Made by a program: the position numbers and the translations under genes. From Tolypeutes matacus (taxonomy: Eukaryota > Chordata > Mammalia > Cingulata > Chlamyphoridae): 64,000 nt of DNA. Within the stretch, counting starts at the first letter, position 1, and each line of letters begins with the position of its first letter. Positions 55,105 to 64,000 of this stretch are shown in pieces. The DNA is taken from positions 504,259-568,258 of the forward strand of contig JAKSZT010054307.1 of assembly GCA_026826555.1 (NCBI GenBank), given 5' to 3'. The notes beneath the pieces are model-generated. The model made no database searches and was not told the origin of the DNA. It saw only the letters and a program-made list of their open reading frames with translations.

Positions 55105-57499
55105 CAGGCATACCTCATTATATTGTGCTTGGTGTTATTGTGCTTTGCAGATATTGCATTTTGTACAATTTGAGGGTTTGTGGCAACGCTGCGTCAGACA
55201 AGTCTATTGGCACCATTTTCCCAACAGCATGTGCTCATTTTGTGTCTCTGTGTCACATTTTGGTAATTCTCACAATATTTCAGACTTTCAACACTATGAT
55301 ATCTGTTATGGTGATCTGTGATCAGTGATCTTTGATGTATTACTACTGTAATTGATTTGGGGCACCACACACTACGCCCATATAAGAGAGTGAACTTCAT
55401 CTATACATGTGTGTGTCCCAATTGCTCTGCCAACCAGCTGTTTTCTTGTCTCTCTCCCTCTCCTCAGGCTTCCCTATTCCCTGAAACTTAAATGATATTG
55501 AAATTAGGCCAATTAATACCTTACAATGACCTCTAAGGGTTCAAGTGAAAGGAAGAGTCCCATGTCTATCACTTCATATAAAAAGCTAGAAATCATTAAG
55601 CATAGTGAGAAGGCATATGGAAAGCTGAGCTAGGCTGAAAGTAAGCCTCTTGCATCAAATAGTTAGCCAAGTTGTGATGCAAAGGCAAAGTTCTTAAAGG
55701 AAATTAAAAGTGCTACTCCAGTGAACACATGGATGATTAGAAAGCAAAACAGCCTTATTGCTCGTATGGAGAAAATTTAGTGGTCTGGATAGAAGATTAA
55801 ACCAGCCACAACATTCCCTTGAGCCAAAGCCTTAAGGTCCTAACTCTCTTCAATTCTATGATGGCTGAGAGAGGTGAGGAAGCTGCAGAAGAAAAGTTTA
55901 AAGCTAGCAGAGGTTGGTTCATGAGGTTTAAGGAAAGAAGCAGACTCCATAACATAAAAGTTCAAGGCAAAACAGCAAGTGCTGATATACAAGCTGCAGC
56001 AAGTTATCCAGAAGATTTAGCTAAAATAATTGATGAAGGTGGCTACACTAAACAACAGATTTTCAGTGTGGAAAAAACAGCCTTCTACTGGAGGAAGATG
56101 CCATCTAGCACTGGCATAGCTAGAAAGTAGATGTCAATGCCTGGCTTCAAAGCTTCAAAGGACAGGCTGATTCTCTTGATAGGGGCTAATGCAGCTGATG
56201 ACTTTAAGTTGAAGCCAATGCTCATTTACCATTCCAAAAATCCTAGGACCCTTAAGAATTATGCTAAAACTTCTCTGCCTGCTCTCTATAAATGGAAAGA
56301 CAAAGCCTGGATGACAGCACATATGTTTACAATATGGTTTACTGAATATTTTAAGCCCACTGTTGAGACCTACTGCTGAGAAAAAAGGATTCTTTTCAAA
56401 ATGTTACTGCTCATTGACAATGCACCTGGTCACTCAAGAGCTCTGATGCAGATGTATAATGAGGTTAATGTTTTCATGCCTGCTAACACAACATCCATTC
56501 AGCAACCAATGGATCAAGGAAAAATGTGATTTTCAGTGGATCAAGGAGTAATTTGATTTTCAAGTCTTATTATTGAAGAAATATATTTTGTAAGACTACA
56601 GCTGTCATAGATAGTGAATCCTCTGATGGACATGGGCAAAGTAAATTGAAAACCTTCTGGAAAGGATGCACCATTCCAGATACCATTAAGAAGATTCATG
56701 ATTCATGGGAGGAAGTCAAAGTATCAACATTAACAGGAGTTTGGTTTGAGAGAATTTACTTCCAACCCTCATGAATGACTCTGAGGGGTTCAAGACTTCA
56801 GTGGAGGAAGTAACTGCAGATGTGGTGGAAACAGCAAGAGAATTAGAATTAGAAGTGGAGGCTGAAGCTGTGACTGAATTGCTGCAATCTCACGATAAAA
56901 CTTGAATGGATGAGGAGTTGCTTCTTATGGATGAGCAAAGACGGAATAAACTCCTGATGAAGATGTTATGAATATTGTTGAAATGATAGAGTAGTTAGAA
57001 TATTACATAAACTTAGTTTATAAAGCAGTGGCAGGGTTTGAGAAAATTAACTCCAATTTTGAAAGAAGTTCTGTGGCTAAAATGTTATCAAACAGTATCG
57101 TATGCTATAGAGAAATCTTTCATGAAAGGAAGACTCAATCGATGGAGCAAAGTTCATTGTTGTCTTATTTTAAGAAACTAACACAGCTACCCCAACCGTC
57201 AGCAACCACCACCCTGATCAACAACGAGGCAAGATCCTCCACTAGCAAAAGGTTATGACTCGCTGAAGGCTCAGAAGATGGTTAGCATAGTTTAGCAACA
57301 AAGTGTTTTTAAATAATGTTGGAAATTGTTATTTTAGACATAATGCTATTGCACACTTATTAGATAATAGTATAGTGTAAACATAACTTTTATATACACT
57401 GAAAAAAACAAAAAAATTTGTGTGACTTGCTTTATTGCGGTATTTACTTTATTATGGCGGTCTGGAACCCAAACCCCCAATATCTCCAAGGTAGGCCTG
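55105..57499 (+). mobile_element. Tigger1 DNA transposon (pogo/Tc1-mariner), near full length
   Basis: Terminal 'caggcatacctc' at 55105 and its inverted partner 'aaggtaggcctg' ending at 57499 give 2395 bp, close to the usual length of about 2.4 kb. A TA precedes the left end (55103-55104); the right-hand TA has mutated to GA. Subterminal 'tattgtgctt' repeats near 55120-55145 are typical. It carries a broken pogo-like transposase (next entry) and inserted into an older antisense L1. Tigger1 was active in early placental mammals, so both are ancient. Confidence 0.95.
55535..57258 (+). pseudogene. Tigger1 transposase (CENP-B-like), broken
   Basis: The transposase binds the terminal repeats and cuts and pastes the element. 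Three open pieces remain. 55819-56130 has a CENP-B-type DNA-binding segment ('[20 protein letters not shown]'), and its '[13 protein letters not shown]' block has E where the catalytic D of 'VDETAFYW' is expected. 56131-56379 has '[20 protein letters not shown]'. 57028-57258 is the C-terminal tail ending '[11 protein letters not shown]'. '[12 protein letters not shown]', which holds the second catalytic Asp, is at 56403-56438 in a separate frame. Stops (for example after 56379) and frameshifts separate the pieces. Homology extends upstream to about 55535. Inactive. Confidence 0.88.
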
Positions 57500-57689
57500 G
57501 ATTTCAGGGTGGCAAAATGGTGATTTCTAATGGTATCATTTCTTATACACTTATTAACGGGTAATCTTCTGCAATCCTCAGAATAGTTCCACCTCTAAAA
57601 GCAATATGACTAGTCCTTGGGTCTAGTTAGCAATACTCTTTATTATTCTCCCTTCTGAGTACAGAATGGGAATATTACACAGCTTTAAT

Positions 57690-58385
57690 TTCAGTAACAA
57701 ACAATCCAAAATCTTGCTGACTTATGACAGTAGACATTTTGTACTCAGGTCTGCGATTTAACTGTGGCTCAGTTGTGGATCAGCTCCAGGTTCCAGATCA
57801 GGACCACATGCTTCTGAGACCGACGTTCTGAAGGAAAGAGCAACAGCTACTGAGAACCTGCTCTTCTTCTGCCAGGCTGTCTGAATGCAAAAAAAGAGTG
57901 AAAGCGTGAGGTGCCTCTTACAGCCTCTGCTTGGGGCCAGCACACTATCAAGTCCACCCACATTGTGTTGGCCAAAGCAAGTCCCAAATTCAGTGGAAAG
58001 AGGAAATGTACTCTATCCCTGGGGAATGGGAAGGCAGAAAATTATTTCCTACAAATAGTATACTATCTGCCACAGTGGGAATGAACTTTTTCATGCCCCC
58101 TAAAATGAGCATGACCATGTAACTTGCTTGGGCCAATGAAATACAAGCAGGCATCTGGTGTGTTTTCCAGCACTTTCCTTTCCACCGCCCCAGTGACCAG
58201 CGTCATTCTAAATGATAGAATCTCTATCACTTTGCCTCCTTAAGTGAGGATGATGTGGATCAAAACACCTGCCAACCCAAGATAGACATGTAGTAAAAGT
58301 AGAAATAAATTCTCTAGTTTTAAGCCAATAAGATTTTGAGGTTGTTTGTTACTGCAATGTAAAACTGCCATCCTGACTGATACAA
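57690..58385. repeat. Old LTR-like repeat (MaLR-type?)
   Basis: 'ggccaaagcaagtcccaaat' (57970), 'ttgcttgggccaatgaaata', 'aagtagaaataaattctcta' (polyadenylation signal), and 'gttgtttgttactgcaatgt'/'atcctgactgatacaa' near 58345-58384 are parts of common ancient mammalian LTR-like repeats. I cannot name them. The first and last parts may be different elements. Confidence 0.45.
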
Positions 58386-60070
58386 AAAGGGGAAAGCTTA
58401 ATTACTTCCTTTTAATTACCAATTATCAGAGTAAGGAATCAGTGCACTAGTACTCTCCATTGTGAAAAATAAGCTATTTTCCTTTTTTCACTTTTTCAAT
58501 TCTCATTATGATATGATCAATGGCAGACATTATTCTTTTTGATGCTCATATTGTCCCTAATGTGGCCACTGGGGGTCCCTTCAGGTTAGATCCTTCTGAC
58601 AAGATGCCCGTCAATTAGTCTTTGACACTCCCTTGCTAAAAGTACAAGAAGACAGCTTAAGCTCATTTTGAATTTTCTCTGCCTCAAACCTAGAATTTAT
58701 CCACTTCTCCAAGGAGTTCTGGTTCCTTTGAATGAGGATGGTATTTAGAAATTAAGATCTTAATACCAGAGGTGTTCATTGCTTACTGGAGCATAATGGT
58801 TTCTAGGCTTTCACTGAACAGAGTGCTTTCTTGCACCTTCTCTGTCTCTATTTGTCCGTCTGTCCGTCCGTCTGTCCCTCTTTCTGTCTCTCTGACACTC
58901 TCTCTATATAAACATATATACACATTTATAATAGACTTTTAGACTAAATGTAAATAAATTACAGCTAGACCACATAGATTATACTGATTCTACTATATAT
59001 AGTACATGATATATATAAATTATATATACAAACACACTTTTATATATGTGTTTGTATATGTTCATTTATATGAAATCTCATGCTCATGTTAAAATTTCCA
59101 GCACAGATTTTTCATTGTAGGGTTTTTCCCCTTTTAACTAAAAATCTTGGTTACTTATTTGCTTCGTTCTACAATATAAATAAAAAAATTTCAAAATGAC
59201 AATATCAACAATATAACTACTTTTTGAAGTTTAAGACTTCCTTGACTTCTTTTTGTCATTACAAAGTATGTCACCAAAAGATATAGGGCCCTGTGTGCAA
59301 AAGACTCCTGAAATAATTCTTTTTACCTTGTATTTATCTTATCTATTCGATATGAAATTTAATTTGCTACCGTTTTTACTTAGAGACACAAAATATTTTG
59401 CAATTAAGACAGCTAAATCCAATACAAAGTAAAGTTATCCCATTTTGTTGTCTACATTTCTCTGCTATATACCCCCCAAACCCAGTTTCCTTCTGGAGAA
59501 CCTTCTGTTGAACAACCTGTTAGGGCCAATATAATGGGTCCTAGGCAGCTTGCTCTGCCACCTCTCCCCACTTTTGTGATCACCTATGCTATTCTCACAG
59601 ATATGTTTTGTTGTTTTTTTTTCTTCTTAAACTAAAATGTCTTTCCTGCCCCAGATCTGGCTGTGAAGAACTTTAGGTACTTAGAATCCCTACACCAATA
59701 AAATACAAAATAAATAAAATAAACCCTCGTCTTTATAGCTCTTGAACCAGATCTGGAAGATTGGGTTATCATGTAAAAAACTACCACTGAGGTGAGGACC
59801 TGATTGCAGGGATGACAGAGAGACTCTGGGGAGAGAAGGTAAGGGAATAGGATACAGCTCAAGATAAAAGGCTGGGAGCCTGGTGTGGCTATCATAAAGG
59901 AAGTGCTGATCGTGGCATTCAATGCTGTGAATATGGTCTGGGGAAGCCTCAAGGAACCTGAGTCAGGGCCATATATGTCTTAGAAGGTCAATTGTGTTCC
60001 AGTTCAACACAAGTTCAAACAAGAGGAAATGCACTAACCCCACTACAGAAATAACAATAGCAACAAGTAA
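58386..60070. other. No gene; tetranucleotide repeat and AT-rich tracts
   Basis: A (TCCG/TCTG) tetranucleotide tract lies at about 58853-58877, followed by TCTC-rich and (TA)n-rich sequence to 59060. The rest is unique. Confidence 0.55.
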
Positions 60071-60077
60071 TTCTTAA

Positions 60078-60268
60078 ATAGCAGTTACTGTTCTAATGAT
60101 TTACTTCTATTAGCAATTTAATTTCTCCCCACTCCCTGCCAGACAACTCTGTGGTAGGCCCTATGTTTATTCCCATATTACCAATAAGGAAATTGAGACC
60201 GAGAGAGGTTTGTAACTTACCCAAAGTCATAGAGACAGATAGTCGCAGAGTCAGGATTCAAACCCAGA
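60078..60268 (-). repeat. MIR, antisense
   Basis: 'cagttactgttctaatgatt', 'tttattcccatattaccaat', 'gaaattgagaccgagagagg' and 'gagtcaggattcaaacccag' form the MIR core in reverse orientation. Confidence 0.85.
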
Positions 60269-60269
60269 G

Positions 60270-61110
60270 AGGATCATCCAGAATCCAGCATATCATAGGA
60301 AGACTCTTCCTCCAAAAGTCAGGTATTTGACTATGAAAGTTAAAGAATTATTCAAGACAAGTGAGATTCTTAATTGCCTGTATAAAATGGTGATAGAAAC
60401 TATTGAGGGAGCCCTCAAACCAAGTTTTCAGTTCCAGTTAAATGTAATCCTTAAGGGACCGGTGGGTAAATTTTTGGTTTAGACTCTGATCTTGGCACCT
60501 AGTCTAACCTGATTCAAATAACACACTGTGACAAGTGTTTTAAGTGTAAACTTGATGTGATCATTTTATGAGTGTACCTGTAAGCATAATCTATATAAGT
60601 GGGAAAATTATGAGATCCCAGAGACCCGTTTGGTGAGATTTTATAAGTATCTGTTTTTGTTTGTTTGTTTTCTAGGTTTTTACTTATTTACTTTGCATGT
60701 GTAACTTTATCCACCATGACACCTGGGTTCCCAGTTTTCCCTCATACTCTAGTATCTAAACCTGGACTCCAAACTCACATCTTGGTAGAAACAATTCTCT
60801 GAGCTTCCTATGTCGATGTTATATGCCAGTTAATGATCCCAGGGTGCTCTACTGATAAATTCTGCATTTCAAGGGCACTCTCCCAACTGGAAAGGAAAAA
60901 GGAAAAAGAAACAGAAATTCAATGGATGTAAAGTGGTGAGAAACCACTCTTCTTCTCAGCACTCAATTTAAAATCATGTCGAGAATTCTGGCCTTTACTG
61001 TTTATACGTTTTTCATCTCCAGCAAAGAGTTTAAGCCAAGTGCCTACAAAGAGCTGTTGCTAACTCCCACCCAGCTCCTGGGCTACTACAATGCAGGCAA
61101 GTCAAGCAGC
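60270..61110. other. No recognised gene or repeat
   Basis: Unique sequence. Confidence 0.5.
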
Positions 61111-61114
61111 TAAA

Positions 61115-61168
61115 AAAATGGATGGATGAGGAAGTGGATGGATGAGGAGATGGATGGATGGATGAAAG
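61115..61168. repeat. (GGAT)n microsatellite, interrupted
   Basis: GGATGGAT units with 'gaggaagt' and 'gaggaga' interruptions. Confidence 0.85.
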
Positions 61169-61279
61169 AAGTAATCATTACTCTTCCACTCTCTGCTCTT
61201 GGTTGATTTCATCACTTATCTGCCTGCAGCAGATCCCAATTTGCAGAGAACAGAATCGTCTAAGGAAAAGGTTTACTAA

Positions 61280-61690
61280 TATCAGTGAATGTATTAGTTC
61301 AAGCGACACTAGCTACTGCCAACAGAAAACTCAAAAATCCCAGTGGCTTAACACTGAAAAAATGAATTTTTGCTCACATTCCAATCTGATATGTGTGTTC
61401 CTGGCTGGGCAGCTCTCTTCTAGCAGGGATTCAGAGGTCCAGTTTCCTTGCATCACTATGGCTGTGCCATAGTCAAGAGTTGGTTTCCAGCATAATCACT
61501 GGCATCCATACCCAGCAAGCAGACAAGAAAAAAGGTAGTGGAAAAAGGAACATTTCTCTTTTTAACTACCTCTGCCTGTCAGGACACACATCACGTGCCA
61601 CTTGTGAGAAATAATGGCTCAGGCCTATCTAGACAGAAGGGAGTCTGGAAGATGTGGTCCCTGGAAGGAAGGCATGAACTTCCGGTGGAA
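61280..61690 (-). repeat. Old interspersed repeat, LTR-like, antisense
   Basis: 'cagaaaactcaaaaatccca', 'gtggcttaacactgaaa' and 'tggctgggcagctctcttct' resemble a common ancient repeat in reverse orientation. Name unknown; it explains the plus frames of 73-104 codons here. Confidence 0.45.
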
Positions 61691-61699
61691 AGTTAGCTG

Positions 61700-62305
61700 T
61701 TTGTGCCACAACAGCTCCAAGGGACTTAGTTGGGATCCTGTCTAGAGAGCCACTTGTTTAGGAAAATAAGGCACTGGCAAGGAATTTAAAGGAAAAAAAG
61801 ATTACAGGCAGCTATCACTCAAAAACCTTTCACCAGGGTAGATAAAATCAGCCAAAGCTCAAATTGTAAAGTCATTTCAATAGGCTTCTCCTCTCTTCCT
61901 AAGGCCCTGCTCCTCCTTAGTGTTCTGACAGGCATTCGGTGCTGTCATGCTGACCCCTGGCTTCTTGGACCTCTCTATTTAGTGACAATTCTCTTCTATT
62001 CTCTCAGGGTACTGCTAGGTGGCTAGAGGTAATCGAAAGCTAAGATGTCCACAGATGAATCAAGCCCCATCTTCAATAACATTTGCATAATAACATGTTC
62101 CTTATTTCCTTAATCTAAGGACTGTAGAAACTTTGGAAAATGATTTTAGCATTTTATCATAAGCCAGTTTAGGAGAAATTTGCCAGACAGCTAATCCTTT
62201 GCAAACTCCTCAAATCATAGTATATAAGTAGCTGCTTTCTACATATGAATAAAATCAACCAACTAATAAAATACTAAAACTATTAAGATCTCTGAGATTA
62301 TTTTA
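61700..62305. other. No recognised gene or repeat
   Basis: Unique sequence. Confidence 0.5.
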
Positions 62306-62309
62306 GTTC

Positions 62310-62482
62310 TTTAAAGCTTACAAAGTCCTTTAATATGTATTTATAAATTGAAACAACATTATGAAATAGGAAAAACATATTCTCCATTTTACTGATGAGG
62401 AGACTGAGACTCAGATAAGCTAAATGACCTCCTGAAGTCACAAAGCTAGTAAGGGGTAGACTCAAGACTAAAGCCAAGATAC
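62310..62482 (-). repeat. MIR, antisense
   Basis: 'acaaagtcctttaatatgta', 'ctccattttactgatgagga', 'gactgagactcagataagct' and 'gtcacaaagctagtaagggg' are the reverse MIR order. Confidence 0.85.
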
Positions 62483-62484
62483 TT

Positions 62485-63420
62485 TGAATCCTAAAATTCA
62501 GTGCTTTTTCATTATTCTAAGAAAAATGAGCCATTGTCCAATGTTTCCAGGGTATTTAGAAGTTTCTGTCTTTTAAATTGTCTCCGAGCAAAAAGTAGCC
62601 GTTTTCCTGTTTTCAGACCTGGTCTCATATTTGAGGTTCATTTCCTTCTTTTCTCTCTGACATCTATTATCTCTCAGTCCATATTTTGATATGCCTCTTC
62701 CTTCACCTTAAATATTTTCTGATGGTTGATTATCTGGGGGGAGAGAGGAGGTTATTTTAATTAAAGGTATATTCCTGAATTTTACTACATTTACTTCTCA
62801 ATCCACAGAAGCTTCCCATAACCATTGCTTTCCTTCCACCCACTCTGCCAATCTGCACCCCAGGGCAGTATTTCACTCTTTTAGCCTCCTCCATTTTTCC
62901 TTTTTTTCCCTCTCTCTCCCCCTGCCTCCCTTCTTTACTATCATGAAAGCTGATGGAACAAGCACTAAACCACGGCTGGTAGGAAAGCAAGTGAAGGTCT
63001 ATTACCTGCCACATATCAAGTTATCAACCACAGATGGAAGTGAATTCCTTCTCAAATTCCAATGTAAATCTGGTCTGCTATTGAGGTGGGCTGGTGTGTA
63101 TTTATAACTAAATTATCCTTCGGAGAAAACCTACCTCACTGAGTCCATTTTCCTAGGTTCCCTACTTTGTTCAAGATAGCCTGTTCAGTCCTCATCTCAC
63201 AACCCTTCTCTTTCCCACAACCCTAATTCCTTTAAACATTTTCTCATATTTTCTTACCTTCTTTTCCGTGGCTCATTTTTTTTCTCCAGGATATCTTTCT
63301 TAATTATTAATGCTTGAGGTTGAAGGTTCTGCTCATTCCTTCCTCTCAAAACATACAATATTAAGTTTCTTGAAGTTTTTCTCTAATATTTTGTTGCTCT
63401 GAAATTGAGGTTGAACTTAA
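62485..63420. other. No recognised gene or repeat
   Basis: Pyrimidine-rich patch at 62880-62935; otherwise unique sequence. Confidence 0.5.
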
Positions 63421-63424
63421 GAGA

Positions 63425-63622
63425 ATTGAAGTTGGCAAATTATGGGCCAAATCCAGCTTGCGGCCTGTTTCTGCAAGGATCCTAAGGATCATTTTTACAT
63501 GTTAAAGGGCTGTAAACCAAAACAAAGAATAATGCTCCACCGACACTCTATGGTCCCAAAGCCTAACATATTTATCATCCAGACCTTTGCAGAAAAAGAC
63601 TGCCAACTTCTGTTTTAGACAA
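63425..63622. mobile_element. Non-autonomous hAT-type element, name uncertain
   Basis: 'ggcaaattatgggccaaatc', 'cagcttgcggcctgtttctg', 'ccaaagcctaacatatttat' and 'tgcagaaaaagactgccaac' match a common mammalian hAT MITE with 'ggcaaactatggcc' and 'gcagaaaaagtttgcc' ends. Confidence 0.65.
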
Positions 63623-63744
63623 TTGAAAAGTTCTGGTCCCCAGTCAATTGCCATCCTTAACCTTTATAATTCATTGAAGTTCTCTTCCCAGTTTAATAAA
63701 GTAGAAGACACAGAATTACAGGTCAATCAGTTGCAATCCATCTT

Positions 63745-64000
63745 CCCCATGGGATATAAGCCCCCTCTCAATTAGAGGTGGAGGGGATGTCACTATCCCA
63801 GATTCCTCGGGATTGGGGGAACAGCTATGGACTAGAGTGGACTTACTGTTATTCTACTATAGACATATTGAAATTCTAGCAATGGAAGAAATTCCAACAT
63901 TGATGTGGAGCCAGTGGCCACTGGAGCCTCTGGGGGTAGGGAGAGGGAAAAACAGTTGTAATACGGGGGCTTTTTCAGGACTTGGGAATCATCCTGCATG
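63745..64000 (+). repeat. Xenarthran LINE-1 3' UTR, runs off the window
   Basis: 'ccccctctcaattagaggtg', 'actgttattctactatagac' and 'tgatgtggagccagtggcca' match 40940-41105. It is cut by the window edge, so its 3' end is not visible. Confidence 0.85.

Larger units (their letters stand above)
54310..57620 (-). repeat. Old LINE-1 3' UTR, antisense, split by Tigger1
   Basis: Left part 54310-55104: 'tgaactatctgaaagtgggt', 'attcaattttcccaaaccat', 'tgcattcagttgttttatat' and 'acatcaggagatacacaatg' are the antisense 3' UTR of an old L1M. The same series continues after the transposon at 57500-57620 ('tcagggtggcaaaatggtga', 'acttattaacgggtaatctt'). One copy, interrupted. Confidence 0.72.

Noticed and set aside
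55047..55328. 93-codon frame at the left end of Tigger1
   Set aside because: It lies in the terminal repeat and 5' non-coding part of the transposon; the transposase is in a different position.

Overview
The window is eukaryotic, mammalian, non-coding DNA. The best-supported origin is a xenarthran genome such as armadillo. The main clue is a tRNA-derived SINE of the type known from armadillo (DAS-like, head 'atggctcaaatggttggg'), present in at least ten places on both strands. LINE-1 copies with a distinctive shared 3' end (motif 'gggaatcccctatatt') support this. No Alu or B1 was seen. I found no host protein-coding gene, rRNA gene or functional tRNA gene. Nearly all open frames are LINE-1 or Tigger remnants or chance frames inside repeats, so the useful annotation is a map of transposon layers.

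Layout. 0-7 kb holds a LINE-2 copy split by a SINE, a second LINE-2, MIR fragments, a cluster of three SINEs and old L1 pieces. 7-14 kb is a nearly full-length minus-strand LINE-1 (about 7507-14000) whose ORF1 is broken by a SINE with a 15-bp target duplication. 14-24 kb is mostly unique sequence with an LTR near 18 kb, old LTR-like pieces, MIRs, and a poly(T)-only insertion at 21.1 kb with a 19-bp target duplication. 24-30 kb holds a dimeric SINE, MIR, LINE-2 and hAT fragments, and GC-richer unique sequence at 29.2-30.6 kb. 30.8-39.6 kb is a second, plus-strand LINE-1 with two 200-bp tandem units in its 5' UTR. Its ORF2 has been entered by at least four elements: a hairpin-bearing element that carries a dimeric SINE, a poly(A)-tailed copy of LTR-derived RNA, a monomeric SINE and another dimeric SINE. 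39.7-41.46 kb is a very long LINE-1 3' UTR; the same family reappears at the right edge (63.75-64 kb). 41.46-42.64 kb is a GC-rich island with the longest open frame in the window (223 codons).

42.6-54 kb holds MaLR-type LTR pieces, LINE-2, nested LINE-1s near 46 kb, a MER5A-type hAT element, a solo LTR with a perfect 5-bp duplication (50312-50939), and a 52-bp near-perfect inverted repeat spanning 52.85-53.63 kb. 54.3-57.6 kb is an old antisense LINE-1 into which a nearly full-length Tigger1 DNA transposon (55105-57499) inserted. 57.7-64 kb is mostly unique sequence with MIR, hAT and LTR-like fragments.

The elements do not form a pathway. They record successive insertions: LINE-2/MIR/hAT/old L1 first, then Tigger1 and MaLR, then xenarthran L1 and LTR elements, then SINEs. 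The most interesting items are the retrotransposed LTR transcript, the tail-only insertion at a TTTT/AA site, the tandem promoter-like units of the L1, the dimeric SINE, and the inverted repeat at 53 kb. Family names are from memory of consensus motifs and were not searched.
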